Origin: Taishania sp036758285
GTDB lineage: Bacteria > Bacteroidota > Bacteroidia > Flavobacteriales_D > Crocinitomicaceae
Reading direction: 5' to 3'
Assembly (NCBI GenBank): GCA_036758285.1
Contig: DAIOWV010000008.1
Span: 6,401-70,400 of the forward strand
DNA: 64,000 nucleotides
In this document: positions 36,020 to 45,674 of the stretch, piece after piece
How positions within the stretch are numbered: position 1 is the stretch's first letter
Layout of the letters: each line of letters begins with the position of its first letter
Position numbers and translations under genes: made by a program
The notes under the pieces: generated by a model
Told to the model about the DNA's origin: nothing
The model's input: only the letters and a program-made list of their open reading frames with translations
Database searches by the model: none

Positions 36020-36544
36020 ATGGCTTTAATAAAATCGTGTAGAGGATTTTCTCCAAAATTTGAAGATGATTGTTGGTTTGCTGAAAATGCTACAATTGTT
36101 GGTGATGTTGAAATGGGAAATGAATGCTCAGTTTGGTTTAGTGCTGTTGTTCGTGGTGATGTAAATTCAATCCGAATGGGGAATCGCGTCAATGTACAAG
36201 ATGGTGCAGTGATTCATTGTACGTATGAAAAAACGAAAACTATTTTAGGTAATAATGTCTCCATTGGTCATAATGCGTTGGTGCATGGATGTACGGTCGA
36301 AGACAATGTTTTGATAGGAATGGGTTCTATCGTGATGGATAATTGCTACATAGAATCAAATTGTATAATTGCAGCAGGTGCTGTTTTATTGGAAAATACT
36401 CGTGTAGAAAGTTGGAGTGTATATGCTGGTATTCCTGCTAAAAAGGTAAAAACTTTGACGCCAGAATTGTTTGAAGGAGAAGTACAAAGAATTGCAAATA
36501 ACTACGTTAAATACTCAAGTTGGTTCAAAGAAAATGAAAACTGA
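36020..36544 (+). CDS. Gamma carbonic anhydrase-family hexapeptide protein
   Basis: A 174-residue left-handed beta-helix protein. The zinc ligands of the gamma class are present as His in GAVIHCT and the two His in SIGHNALVHGC; SVWFSAVVRGDVN and AGIPAKKVK are also typical. It belongs to the YrdA/PaaY/CaiE group, so carbonic anhydrase activity is possible but many relatives act otherwise. Transcribed alone. Confidence 0.85.
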   Translation: MALIKSCRGFSPKFEDDCWFAENATIVGDVEMGNECSVWFSAVVRGDVNSIRMGNRVNVQDGAVIHCTYEKTKTILGNNVSIGHNALVHGCTVEDNVLIGMGSIVMDNCYIESNCIIAAGAVLLENTRVESWSVYAGIPAKKVKTLTPELFEGEVQRIANNYVKYSSWFKENEN

Positions 36545-36644
36545 TTGTTGGTGTTTTAAAAAAATGTAATTTCGCGTAAATATCTATTTTTTATTAAATT
36601 AAAATAATATAGATAATTGGCATTTTGTTTGTTAAACAGCGTTT

Positions 36645-37742
36645 ATGGATAAAGTTAAAATGGCATTTTTGCAACGAATTTTTAAGATAGTAACTGCATT
36701 TTTCTGTGGAGGATTAGCAACTGCTCAAACCAGCGCAATTCCCCCAATGAATGTACTTTTTATTGGAAATAGTTTTACTCACATGAACAGTATGCCTGTA
36801 ATGTTTGAAAAATTAGCAATTTCAAAAAATGTACACATTAATGTCGTAATGAGTGCCAAAAGTAATCACACGTTTAAAATGCATTCTGAAAGACCGGATT
36901 TGTATGAAGATATCAATAAGGCAAAATGGGATTATGTGATTTTACAAGGTTTTAGTCGTGAGTTAAGTTATGGAAATGAACACATTGATACAGCTGTAAT
37001 CCCTTACTTTCAAAAAATAGTAGATACATTAAAACATAATAATCCATGTGTGAAACCTTTGTTGTACATGACTTGGGGATATGAAAATGGATATGCCTAT
37101 ATGAATGAAATTGGTACTTACGAAGAAATGAGTGCATCAATAGAAAGTGGATATAGGTATTTGTCTGAATTGTACGATTTTGCTATCGTTCCTGTCGGCA
37201 ATGTTTGGAAAGAAATTCGTAAAAATTATCCAGATTATGGGTTGTATCAAAAAGATGAACATCATCCGACAAAAATAGGTTCTTATGTTGTTGCATCTTC
37301 TTTTTATTCAGCTATTTTTAGAGCAAGTCCTGAAGGAGGTTACGCTTCCGGAATTCCAGATAATGTAGCATTAAACATTCAAAAAACAGCCTATAATTAC
37401 ATTAAAAATCATTTAGTTGAATACAAATTAGATCGAGATGTAATTGATGTAAACTATAAATTTACCAAAGAAGGTAAATACGAAGTGGATTGCTCTGCTA
37501 ATTTTCCAAAAGCGACATCAATTATTTGGGACTTTGGAGACGGTAAAATTGTTGAAAATAAAAACAGAACAACACATTATTACGCAACTCATGGAAATTA
37601 CAAAGTTAAGTTAACTGTTGAGGATGAATGTGGTCAACGAATTATCTATAGGGATGTTTATTTTAAGGAACCGTATCAACCAAAACCACCGAAAGTTTCA
37701 GCTCCAAAAACTGTTGATGTTGGGGTGAAAAAGAAGATATAA
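36645..37742 (+). CDS. Secreted SGNH-like hydrolase with C-terminal PKD domain
   Basis: A 365-residue secreted protein. After a signal peptide (to about 32) comes an SGNH/DUF4886-like domain: FIGNSFTHMNSMP carries the Ser nucleophile and Asn, VILQGFSRE the next block and DEHHPTKIGSYV the Asp-x-x-His dyad. Residues 280-345 form a PKD beta-sandwich (IIWDFGDGK ... YATHGNYKVKLTV) for protein or glycan binding. An esterase acting on polysaccharide substituents is a fair guess. It has no T9SS sorting domain; it converges on the acetyltransferase gene 3 bases away. Confidence 0.75.
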   Translation: MDKVKMAFLQRIFKIVTAFFCGGLATAQTSAIPPMNVLFIGNSFTHMNSMPVMFEKLAISKNVHINVVMSAKSNHTFKMHSERPDLYEDINKAKWDYVILQGFSRELSYGNEHIDTAVIPYFQKIVDTLKHNNPCVKPLLYMTWGYENGYAYMNEIGTYEEMSASIESGYRYLSELYDFAIVPVGNVWKEIRKNYPDYGLYQKDEHHPTKIGSYVVASSFYSAIFRASPEGGYASGIPDNVALNIQKTAYNYIKNHLVEYKLDRDVIDVNYKFTKEGKYEVDCSANFPKATSIIWDFGDGKIVENKNRTTHYYATHGNYKVKLTVEDECGQRIIYRDVYFKEPYQPKPPKVSAPKTVDVGVKKKI

Positions 37743-37745
37743 ACC

Positions 37746-38867
37746 TTACTTTATACCGTAAAACTTATTAAAGAATTTTCTGATTGGACTTAGTATAAAG
37801 TCGAGCTTTAATTTTATTTGATCTAAGTATTTTACAAAGATCACAAAGGTAAGAATAAAGCATATTGCACCAAGTGTTACTTGCCAAGGATTAAGGCTGT
37901 TTCTGAATAAACGATTTAATCCCAGACCAGTCAAACTACCATACAAAACAACCATGTGTACAATGTAAATTGTAAGTGTATTTTGACCAATTTTCAAGAA
38001 TAGGTTTTGTTTAACATCTCCAATTAACTTTTCAATAATCATCAACGTACTTAATGCTATCAAGACCATTCCAAATCGCATGTATATCCATTCTAAGACA
38101 GTTAATCTAAGAGTAAAAGGTTCACCAATAAGAGTATCTATCCAAGTTAAAATTTGCCAAGAAAATGCATATAAAAGTATACCAATCGTCATTGTAACTA
38201 TTGGTGCTTTCCATGTTTGAACTTGTTTATTAAAATCGTGTAAAAAACAACCTAACATTGCACCATACATCGTATACCCCATCCATGGAACGATAGGGAA
38301 AATAGCTCTGGAACCAGGGCCGTGAAACATATTTTGAATAACATATGGAGCGTTTTTGGGCCATAATTCACCTTCAGCTAGTTGATCCAAATAAAGATTG
38401 AAACTAAAAAGTAACGTACCTGCAATAAAGTAATAAATCCAAAGTGGGATTACTTTAATGAGTTTATAAATACCAAATATTGCTAACGTAGTGAAAATAC
38501 CTACTCCAATACATTGCAATACATGAAAAGCATAATATTGTAAGATAAACCCCCAGAACAACAATTCGATAGATCTTTTAAATCCTTTTTTTACTCGAAT
38601 GTTTTCAAAATAATTTTCATTTCTTTTGCCAAGCAATAAATACATGAAAACCAATCCTGTAACTGTTAAGAAGATTGGTGAGGTAAAACCTCTGATGTAT
38701 AGCCAAGTAGCGTAAATAGCATTAGAAGGGTCTCTAAACTCTTTCATCAATGAATCATCCACAAAATGGCCTTCTAACATTAACAAAATGGCAATAGATC
38801 GTGCCATGTCGATAAACATTAAACGGGGCTTTTTTGCCAAAGGAAGTTCAACAGTTTGATTAGTCAT
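37746..38867 (-). CDS. Heparan-alpha-glucosaminide N-acetyltransferase-like membrane protein
   Basis: A 373-residue protein with about ten membrane helices. The N-terminal FIDMARSIAILLMLEGHFVDD contains the His expected in the catalytic DUF1624/HGSNAT domain, and TWLYIRGFTSPIFLTVTGL and LFWGFILQYYAFHVLQ follow. These enzymes are thought to move acetyl groups across the membrane to sugars. Acyltransferase-3 proteins are similar in outline, so assignment within the superfamily is not certain. Confidence 0.7.
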   Translation of the reverse strand: MTNQTVELPLAKKPRLMFIDMARSIAILLMLEGHFVDDSLMKEFRDPSNAIYATWLYIRGFTSPIFLTVTGLVFMYLLLGKRNENYFENIRVKKGFKRSIELLFWGFILQYYAFHVLQCIGVGIFTTLAIFGIYKLIKVIPLWIYYFIAGTLLFSFNLYLDQLAEGELWPKNAPYVIQNMFHGPGSRAIFPIVPWMGYTMYGAMLGCFLHDFNKQVQTWKAPIVTMTIGILLYAFSWQILTWIDTLIGEPFTLRLTVLEWIYMRFGMVLIALSTLMIIEKLIGDVKQNLFLKIGQNTLTIYIVHMVVLYGSLTGLGLNRLFRNSLNPWQVTLGAICFILTFVIFVKYLDQIKLKLDFILSPIRKFFNKFYGIK

Positions 38868-38943
38868 TTAGTCAAATTGAAATACAAAGTTAAAACTATT
38901 TCCTTGTAAATAATAAAATCAACTTTTTTTCAAAACTGGAATA

Positions 38944-41019
38944 CTAATTATGAACTAATGTTGATTGTTCTGTCGAAGGTATTTCTAATCGCATTTTGTA
39001 GTAATTATACAATTCCATTTGCGTATGAAAAACTTTTTTATCAACTTTTCGATACTTGTTCTTTTGTAGTTTGCCAATGATACGAGTCTTCGCATTTCCT
39101 CTAAATTGATAATCAAAAATTAGATCAATTTCTTTTTGAAGTTTAGTATCATAAACAGGACAAGTAACTTCAATTCTTTTATTGAGATTTCGTTCCATCC
39201 AGTCTGCACTACTAATGAAATATAAAGAATTTCCAGTATTGTGGAACTTGAAAATTCTGGCATGTTCTAAAAATCGATCAACAATTGAATAAACAACAAT
39301 ATTTTCTGATTGACCGATTACTCCTGGAATTAAACAACAAATACCACGAATAATCATTTTTATTTTCACACCAGCATTACTAGCTTTATATAGCCAGTCA
39401 ATCATTTCTTCGTCAGTCAGATTGTTTAATTTAATTATGATTTCTGCTTTTTCGCCACGTTTTGCTGCTGCAATTTCATTTTTGATTAAAGAGACAATCT
39501 TATTTCTGGTATTAATTGGTGAAACCAATAATTCCTTGAATCTTCGATTGAGATTGGGGTTTTCACTCTCCAATATTTCAAAAACTTTAGCAACTTCCAA
39601 TCCTATTTTTTCATCTGATGTAATTAAACTTATATCACCATAAATACGAGCAGTTTTTTCATGAAAGTTTCCTGTTCCTATGTGGGTGATGTATTGTTTT
39701 TTATTACCATTCATTCTTGTAATCTGGATTAGTTTTGAATGGACTTTTAAATCTTGTGCACCATGTAAAACAGTTGCACCGTTTTCTTTTAATCTATTGG
39801 ACCAATATAAGTTGTTTTCTTCATCAAATCGAGCCATTAACTCTAAGAATACCGTAACCTGTTTTCCATTACTTATTGCACTCATCAAGGCTTTCAAAAC
39901 TTGTGAATCACGTGTTACTCGATACACATTAATTTTGATACTTCTTACTCTTGGGTCAATTGCAGCCTCTCGTAACAAGTCGACAAGGTAGTCGAATCGT
40001 TGATACGGATAATGTATCATTATATCTTGTTTTAAGACAACTTTCAAAACACTTTTTTGCCCTTCTAAAACGGGATGATTAAGAGGTGGCAAAGGTTTGT
40101 ATACAAATTCAGGGTTGCCAAAATCAGGAAAGGACATGAAATCCTTGAAATTATGATAACGTCCACCTGCTATTGTGTTTACACCAAATTCAAGATTTAG
40201 ATTTTTAAGTAAATATTCTAATAAATCGTGAGGCATATCTTGGTCATATACAAAACGAACTGGTGCTCCTTTTTTTCTTAATTTAATACTGTGCTCAATT
40301 TTTTCCTTTAAAGTGGTTGAGATATCATCATCTAAATTTAATTCTGCATCTCTTGTAAATTTAAAAGTAAAAGCTTCTATTTTGTGGTAAACAAAAATTG
40401 AAAATATAGCATCTAAATTTAAACGGATAATATCATCAATTAAAATAACCTTTTTCTTATCTCCTTCATTCATCAAATAAAATCGAGACATCAAGGAAGG
40501 TATCTTGATTAAAGCATACCGCAATTTCGTTGATCGAAGATTGGTCATTTTTACAGCTAAGTAAATACCAGAATCTTTGAGTCTTGGAAATGGAGTATGA
40601 GCAGTCAGAATAACGGGTACAATGGCGTGTTTTAACTTGAGATTAAAATAGGATTTTAATTCTAAAATCTGTTCTTCATTTAAGTTATTCTCTTGAACAT
40701 GATAAATGTTATGATTACCCAATTCGTTTAAAATTGTTTGGTAAGCCAATTCAAACTGACGTTGTTGTTTTAATACAACAAGTCTGATTTCATTGAACAA
40801 TTCTTTAGGAGATCCTTTGAATGCTTTAACATTTTTGTTTTTTACAGCAATGATTCGACGAACGTTTGCCACACGAACTCTAAAAAATTCGTCCATGTTA
40901 TTGGAATAGATTCCTAAAAATCTCATTCTTTCAATTACAGGATTTCTTACATCTAGTGCTTCTTGCAAAACACGCTCATTAAAAGAAAGCCAACTCAATT
41001 CACGATTAAAAATATCCAT
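38944..41019 (-). CDS. ppk1: Polyphosphate kinase 1
   Basis: A 691-residue enzyme that polymerises ATP gamma-phosphate to polyphosphate. The N domain begins FNRELSWLSFNERVLQEA; the phospholipase-D-like catalytic domains contain DLKVHSKLIQI with the phosphorylated His, YITHIGTGNFHEKTARIYGD and, later, SADWMERNLNKRIEV. The ATG at 41019 is used; the frame extends to a TTG at 41037. It is monocistronic; no ppx exopolyphosphatase gene is next to it. Confidence 0.93.
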   Translation of the reverse strand: MDIFNRELSWLSFNERVLQEALDVRNPVIERMRFLGIYSNNMDEFFRVRVANVRRIIAVKNKNVKAFKGSPKELFNEIRLVVLKQQRQFELAYQTILNELGNHNIYHVQENNLNEEQILELKSYFNLKLKHAIVPVILTAHTPFPRLKDSGIYLAVKMTNLRSTKLRYALIKIPSLMSRFYLMNEGDKKKVILIDDIIRLNLDAIFSIFVYHKIEAFTFKFTRDAELNLDDDISTTLKEKIEHSIKLRKKGAPVRFVYDQDMPHDLLEYLLKNLNLEFGVNTIAGGRYHNFKDFMSFPDFGNPEFVYKPLPPLNHPVLEGQKSVLKVVLKQDIMIHYPYQRFDYLVDLLREAAIDPRVRSIKINVYRVTRDSQVLKALMSAISNGKQVTVFLELMARFDEENNLYWSNRLKENGATVLHGAQDLKVHSKLIQITRMNGNKKQYITHIGTGNFHEKTARIYGDISLITSDEKIGLEVAKVFEILESENPNLNRRFKELLVSPINTRNKIVSLIKNEIAAAKRGEKAEIIIKLNNLTDEEMIDWLYKASNAGVKIKMIIRGICCLIPGVIGQSENIVVYSIVDRFLEHARIFKFHNTGNSLYFISSADWMERNLNKRIEVTCPVYDTKLQKEIDLIFDYQFRGNAKTRIIGKLQKNKYRKVDKKVFHTQMELYNYYKMRLEIPSTEQSTLVHN

Positions 41020-41093
41020 GTGCAAATCATATGACAAAACAATTGAAAAAAATGCCTTTTTGCGTTAACGCAAGATTAATTATTGTTAAGGTT

Positions 41094-41627
41094 TTAAACG
41101 CGCATACCTTTTACAACACGATCTCTACGTTTTGTTTTTTGTAGTTTTTTCAACATTACCATTAAATATGCGTTTCCTGCTGAAGATTGGATCGTGTATT
41201 TTTCATTGCCATACGTTAATTCTCCTCCACGATTCATATCCCATGCAGCTACAAGATAATATTTTGCTGTTGCATTTTCTTGTCTTACATTGAACGTAAG
41301 TACACGCCCTTGACCGACTTCAAATCGGATGGTCATTTCACCTGTTTTACCATAACTTTCAAAAACTGCTGGAGTTTGAGCTTGGATAGTGATTCGATCT
41401 TCTTCTTTGTTTCTATTTGTTACAAGAACGCCGTTTTCTGCAGTACCTTGTGAACCAGAAGACTTAACTCTTTGTAGTACAATTGTTTGTGAAATATAGA
41501 ATTGTACTTTCTTCAATTGTGTTTCAGCATCTAAACCAAATTCCTCTTTTATTTCATTTGTGAATGGAACCTTTGTTCCACAAGATGTTAAGACAATTCC
41601 CAATGCAAGAATAACTAAATATTTCAT
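41094..41627 (-). CDS. Lipoprotein of unknown function
   Basis: A 177-residue predicted lipoprotein (leader ending LTSC, lipidated C16). The mature part is beta-rich with VQFYISQTIVLQRV near its start and ends in a basic helix (LKKLQKTKRRDRVVKGM). I do not recognise a family. It lies 75 bases upstream of ppk1 on the transcript but with enough room for a separate promoter. Confidence 0.65.
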   Translation of the reverse strand: MKYLVILALGIVLTSCGTKVPFTNEIKEEFGLDAETQLKKVQFYISQTIVLQRVKSSGSQGTAENGVLVTNRNKEEDRITIQAQTPAVFESYGKTGEMTIRFEVGQGRVLTFNVRQENATAKYYLVAAWDMNRGGELTYGNEKYTIQSSAGNAYLMVMLKKLQKTKRRDRVVKGMRV

Positions 41628-41644
41628 TTTTTAAATTTTTGATT

Positions 41645-41654
41645 NNNNNNNNNN
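41645..41654. other. Assembly gap (10 N)
   Basis: Ten unknown bases in the intergenic region between the divergent lipoprotein and dipeptidase genes. Confidence 0.99.
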
Positions 41655-41854
41655 AAACCGATGATGCTTCCAACTATTCAAGCAATCTTACAAATATAAT
41701 AAGCTTTAGACATATCAAAAACCGTTCCTAATAGAAAAAAAAATATTTTAAAATCTGAATACCATTTTTAATCGAACTCAGATTTAAAATTGATTTATTG
41801 CTGTTTTTCTTTTTAATTCAGTTTAAAATATACAATTTTGTTAAAAAAATAGCT

Positions 41855-43243
41855 ATGACACAATCGCAATTATATATTGATTCGCATAAACAAAAATTTA
41901 TTGACGAATTATTTGATTTACTTAGAGTACCTTCAATTTCTGCAGATAAAGCATATAGTGCAGATGTTTTCAAAACTGCAGATATCATTGCTGATAAATT
42001 AAAAGAAATAGGTATTGATAATGTTGAAGTTTGTCAAACGGCCGGATACCCTGTTGTATATGGTGAAAAGATTGTTGACACTAGTTTGCCGACTGTTTTA
42101 GTGTATGGTCATTATGATGTTCAACCAGCTGATCCAATTGAACTATGGACCAATCCTCCATTTGAACCGATAATTAAAACAACTCCAATTCACCCTGAAG
42201 GAGCAATTTTTGCAAGAGGTGCATGTGATGATAAAGGTCAGATGTATATGCATGTAAAAGCCGTTGAAGCAATGATTGCAAGTGATGAACTTCCATGTAA
42301 TGTGAAATTCATGATTGAAGGTGAAGAAGAAGTGGGTAGTCCGAATTTGGCAATTTTTGTGAAAGAAAATGTTGAAAAATTAAAAGCAGACATTATTCTA
42401 GTTTCTGATACTGGTATGTTAGCCAATGATGTACCTTCAGTTACAACTGGTTTAAGAGGATTGAGCTATGTTGAAGTGGAAGTTACAGGTCCAAATCGTG
42501 ATTTACACTCTGGTTTGTATGGTGGATGTGTTGCAAATCCGATTAACATTCTTACTAAAATGATTGCTTCTCTTCACGATGAAAACAATCGTATAACGAT
42601 ACCTGGTTTTTATGATAAAGTTGTTGAATTGTCAGATGAAGAAAGAGCTGAGATGGCAAAAGCACCATTTTCTATCGATAAATACAATGAAGCTTTAGAT
42701 ATTCGTGAAGTTCACGGAGAAAAGGGATATTCAACCCCTGAAAGAGGTTCTATTCGACCTACTTTAGATGTTAATGGAATTTGGGGAGGTTATATTGGTG
42801 AAGGTGCAAAAACGGTAATTCCATCAAAAGCATTTGCTAAGATTTCTATGCGTTTGGTTCCTGACCAAAATCCAGATGAAATTACAAATTTGTTTAAATC
42901 GCACTTTGAATCCATTGCACCTGCAAGTGTACGTGTTGCAGTACATCCACATCATGGAGGAGAGGCTGCTGTAACACCCATTGATTCTATTGGTTATAAA
43001 GCTGCTAGTTTGGCTTATGAGCAAACATTTGGAAAGAAACCTATTCCAGTTAGAAGTGGAGGAAGTATTCCAATTGTAGCGATGTTTGAAAAAGTTTTAG
43101 GTTTAAAAACAATTTTAATGGGATTTGGTTTGGATAGTGATGCAATTCATTCTCCAAATGAACATTATGGCGTATTTAACTATTTTAAGGGAATTGAAAC
43201 GATTCCATATTTCTATAAATATTTTACAGAATTGAACAAATGA
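41855..43243 (+). CDS. M20-family dipeptidase
   Basis: A 462-residue metallopeptidase. Zinc ligands and catalytic residues are visible: H and D in VYGHYDVQPADP, the bridging D in ARGACDDKGQMYMH, the general base and ligand in EGEEEVGSPN, D in SDTGM and the last His in HSPNEHYG. It hydrolyses dipeptides of the carnosinase/PepV type. The ATG at 41855 gives the normal N-terminus; the frame is open upstream to a TTG at 41798. Its stop overlaps the following lipoprotein start by 4 bases. Confidence 0.92.
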   Translation: MTQSQLYIDSHKQKFIDELFDLLRVPSISADKAYSADVFKTADIIADKLKEIGIDNVEVCQTAGYPVVYGEKIVDTSLPTVLVYGHYDVQPADPIELWTNPPFEPIIKTTPIHPEGAIFARGACDDKGQMYMHVKAVEAMIASDELPCNVKFMIEGEEEVGSPNLAIFVKENVEKLKADIILVSDTGMLANDVPSVTTGLRGLSYVEVEVTGPNRDLHSGLYGGCVANPINILTKMIASLHDENNRITIPGFYDKVVELSDEERAEMAKAPFSIDKYNEALDIREVHGEKGYSTPERGSIRPTLDVNGIWGGYIGEGAKTVIPSKAFAKISMRLVPDQNPDEITNLFKSHFESIAPASVRVAVHPHHGGEAAVTPIDSIGYKAASLAYEQTFGKKPIPVRSGGSIPIVAMFEKVLGLKTILMGFGLDSDAIHSPNEHYGVFNYFKGIETIPYFYKYFTELNK

Positions 43244-43731
43244 TTTTAAAAACATCGAAATTTTTTATTGGTATTCTTTTTCTTTTTTTAATGAATGCCT
43301 GCGATTTTGAAGACGTGCAATTTCGAAATGCAGAAAACTTCAAGTTGAAACAATTTGAAGGTAAAAAGGCTTCTCTTTCATTTGACGCAGTTTTGTACAA
43401 TCCCAATGGGTATAATTTGAAAGTCAAACCTTCTACTTTTGATTTATACATCAACAATGTTCAAGTTGGTGTAATTAAGTTAGATGAGAAGGTGAAAATC
43501 AAAAAGAGAACTGAATCAACAGTTACGGTGCCTGTTACTGCAGAATTATCACCAGGAATATTACCAAAACTATTAACAATTGCTTTAAGTAAGTCTGCTT
43601 CGGTTAGGATTGTTGGAACTGCAAGGGGAGGTGTTTCTATTTTTACGAAGAAAAAGAAAATTGATGAAACACGAGAAATTCCTCTTAAGGATTTAAATTT
43701 ATTGGATAATATTCCCTTTTTGAATAATTAA
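43240..43731 (+). CDS. LEA-type-2-like lipoprotein
   Basis: A 163-residue predicted lipoprotein (FLMNAC, lipidated C21). The mature part contains VQFRNAENFKLKQFEG, FDAVLYNPNGYNLKVKPSTF and TVTVPVTAEL, which match the immunoglobulin-like LEA14/WHy fold found in desiccation-related proteins and many Bacteroidota lipoproteins. Coupled to the dipeptidase by an ATGA overlap and ended by a strong terminator. Confidence 0.75.
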   Translation: MILKTSKFFIGILFLFLMNACDFEDVQFRNAENFKLKQFEGKKASLSFDAVLYNPNGYNLKVKPSTFDLYINNVQVGVIKLDEKVKIKKRTESTVTVPVTAELSPGILPKLLTIALSKSASVRIVGTARGGVSIFTKKKKIDETREIPLKDLNLLDNIPFLNN

Positions 43732-43737
43732 TATTTT

Positions 43738-43761
43738 AAAGGCCTCATTTTAGAGGCCTTT
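43738..43761. terminator. Bidirectional intrinsic terminator
   Basis: AAAGGCCTC (43738-43746) pairs perfectly with GAGGCCTTT (43753-43761) around a 6-base loop, and is flanked by T runs on both strands. It separates two convergent transcripts. Confidence 0.88.
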
Positions 43762-43762
43762 T

Positions 43763-44398
43763 TTATTCTATAACGATTTTTTCGCCTAAATACTTTGGGG
43801 CTTTATTGAAAAGTAAATCTATAAAAACCTTATTCCTCGCAAAAGTTTCTCTTACTTTTGTCAGAAAACCACCGTATTGCACGACATCTTTTGCGTTATA
43901 TCCAATTGCATCTATTCCATTTCTTCTTGCAAGATAAATAGCTCGTTCATTGTGAAATTTTTGTGATATGATGGTAAACGTTGTTTGACCAAATACTTCT
44001 TTGGCTCTAATAATTGAATCAAGCGTCCTGAAACCAGCATAGTCTAATATAATTTTATCTTCTGGAATTCCTTTTTCTACCAATGCATTTTTCATATCCA
44101 ATGGTTCATTGTAAAATTCATTGCTATTGTCACCACTTACAATAATATAATCAATTTTGCCGCTTTGAAACAATTCTACAGCCGCATCGATTCTATATGA
44201 AAAATATAGATTTGGATTTCCACTTTTTAGTAGTTTACTTGTCCCAAGTAAAACTCCCACTCTTTTTTTGGGAATCTTATTTACTTCTGAATAGATAAAA
44301 TTTTTAGATGCATTAACAATCGTCCAGTTACAGAAAATAGTTACAATTATTAGTAGACAAATTGCCACTAAACCAAATTTTATGATTTTTTTCTTCAT
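43763..44398 (-). CDS. SanA/YdcF-family (DUF218) membrane-anchored protein
   Basis: A 211-residue protein with one N-terminal membrane helix and a periplasmic DUF218 domain: VGVLLGTSKLLKSGNPN, FSYRIDAAVELFQSGKIDYIIVSGDN, DYAGFRTLDSIIRA and SQKFHNERAIYLA are typical of SanA, which affects envelope permeability to vancomycin in E. coli. The ATG at 44398 is used; TTG at 44419 is also in frame. Confidence 0.85.
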   Translation of the reverse strand: MKKKIIKFGLVAICLLIIVTIFCNWTIVNASKNFIYSEVNKIPKKRVGVLLGTSKLLKSGNPNLYFSYRIDAAVELFQSGKIDYIIVSGDNSNEFYNEPLDMKNALVEKGIPEDKIILDYAGFRTLDSIIRAKEVFGQTTFTIISQKFHNERAIYLARRNGIDAIGYNAKDVVQYGGFLTKVRETFARNKVFIDLLFNKAPKYLGEKIVIE

Positions 44399-44633
44399 GT
44401 TTACATCTTTGTTATACAAATTTAATTCTTTTTTTATTTTTAATAAAACTCTATTAATTAGTATTATATCCGATAATAATTAATTTAATCATTTATCAAA
44501 CGAATGTTAAATGAAACAAAATATTTAATTACCGAATAAAATTTTGAACTCCTCACAACTTTGCAATGTCGATTCGATAATGGTTATATCAAATCTTCAA
44601 AACAATATTTTTCAAACATATAAAAAATTACAA

Positions 44634-44978
44634 ATGAATAATTTAAGAAACAAAGTAAGTTTGATTGGACGTTTAGGTGGAACACCTGAATTTGTTACAA
44701 CAGAAGGAGGGAAGGTACTTGCACGATTTTCATTAGCGGTAAGTAACAATTACAAAGATAAAAAAGGAAATTGGGTTGATGATACACAATGGCATAATGT
44801 AAATGCATGGGGTAAGACAGCTGAACTCGTTAAGGATAACTTAGATAAAGGACAAGAAATAATTATTGAAGGAAGAGTCGTAAATAGAAGTTATGAAACT
44901 AAAACTGGAGAAAAAAGATATTCCACAGTAATTGAAATGAATGAATTTTTAACGCTTTCATCAGGATCAAAAAAATAA
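44634..44978 (+). CDS. ssb: Single-stranded DNA-binding protein (first of three)
   Basis: A 114-residue OB-fold protein: NKVSLIGRLGGTPEF, ARFSLAVSNNY, DTQWHNVNAWGKTAELV and KGQEIIIEGRVVNRSYE are the usual SSB blocks. It ends shortly after the OB fold and lacks the acidic C-terminal tail (DDDIPF-type) that recruits partner proteins. The first of three ssb genes in a row on the same strand; the ATG at 44634 is chosen although the frame is open to 44544. Confidence 0.9.
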   Translation: MNNLRNKVSLIGRLGGTPEFVTTEGGKVLARFSLAVSNNYKDKKGNWVDDTQWHNVNAWGKTAELVKDNLDKGQEIIIEGRVVNRSYETKTGEKRYSTVIEMNEFLTLSSGSKK

Positions 44979-44993
44979 TTAAAATACTTAACC

Positions 44994-45009
44994 TATCGGC
45001 TAACCGATA
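44994..45009 (+). repeat. Small hairpin between ssb copies 1 and 2
   Basis: TATCGG and CCGATA form a perfect 6-bp stem with loop CTAA, 14 bases before the second ssb start. Without a T run it is not a terminator; it could affect translation or mRNA processing. Confidence 0.5.
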
Positions 45010-45023
45010 TAAACCAAAATTTT

Positions 45024-45335
45024 ATGAATCACGTTAATTTAATTGGAAAAATGAGTTCTGCACCTAAAATAGTTGAACTTGATAATGGAAGGAAAATTGT
45101 TCAGTTTTCAATGTCAACAAATGAGATTGTACTAACGGCTGAGGGAACATCAAAAAAGAAAACACAGTGGCATCGAATGACTGCATGGGGAAAATGGGTG
45201 AGAGTAATGGAAGAATTAGGAACTATCGGATTGGAATTAGCAATTGAAGGGAAATTAACAACTCGTTTTTATAACAACAATGGCCAAAGACGTTGTGTTT
45301 CTGAAGTAGAAATAAATGATTTAGTAATCCTCTAA
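45024..45335 (+). CDS. Single-stranded DNA-binding protein (second of three)
   Basis: A 103-residue OB-fold protein: NHVNLIGKMSSAPKI, QFSMSTNE, QWHRMTAWGKWVRVM and GLELAIEGKLTTRFY. It consists of the OB fold alone and has no acidic tail. It is clearly diverged from its two neighbours. It starts 46 bases after ssb copy 1 and ends 13 before copy 3, so all three are probably co-transcribed. Confidence 0.85.
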   Translation: MNHVNLIGKMSSAPKIVELDNGRKIVQFSMSTNEIVLTAEGTSKKKTQWHRMTAWGKWVRVMEELGTIGLELAIEGKLTTRFYNNNGQRRCVSEVEINDLVIL

Positions 45336-45347
45336 AAGCTGATTGAT

Positions 45348-45674
45348 ATGCAAACAATTCGTAATCATATAACATTAATTGGAAACATTGCTTCTGATAA
45401 AAAAGTGACAGAATTTGAAAATGGGAGTAAAGTAGTTCGATTTGATATTTCAACAGACAAGCAATACCGAACAAATAGTGGAAAAATTAAAAATGACATG
45501 GAGTGGCATAAAGTATTTGCTTGGGGAAACATCGCTGGATTTATCGAAAAATTTGGAGAAAAAGGTAAAAAAGTTGCTATTCATGGGAGGTTAATTACCC
45601 GATCTTACTTCAATCCTGAAGGAATAAAAAGAACCATTACCGAAGTTGAAATCAAACATATTCTTGGTTTGTAG
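45348..45674 (+). CDS. Single-stranded DNA-binding protein (third of three)
   Basis: A 108-residue OB-fold protein: NHITLIGNIASDKKV, RFDISTDKQYR, MEWHKVFAWGNIAGFI and GKKVAIHGRLITRSYF. Like the other two it ends right after the OB fold. It is followed by a G-free C/A-rich tract and a strong terminator, which close the unit. Confidence 0.85.
   Translation: MQTIRNHITLIGNIASDKKVTEFENGSKVVRFDISTDKQYRTNSGKIKNDMEWHKVFAWGNIAGFIEKFGEKGKKVAIHGRLITRSYFNPEGIKRTITEVEIKHILGL

Noticed and set aside
38944..41037. Antisense ORFs inside ppk1, lpxD, lpxC-fabZ and the S9 peptidase
   Set aside because: Complete conserved proteins occupy the other strand, and the antisense frames show no family motifs.
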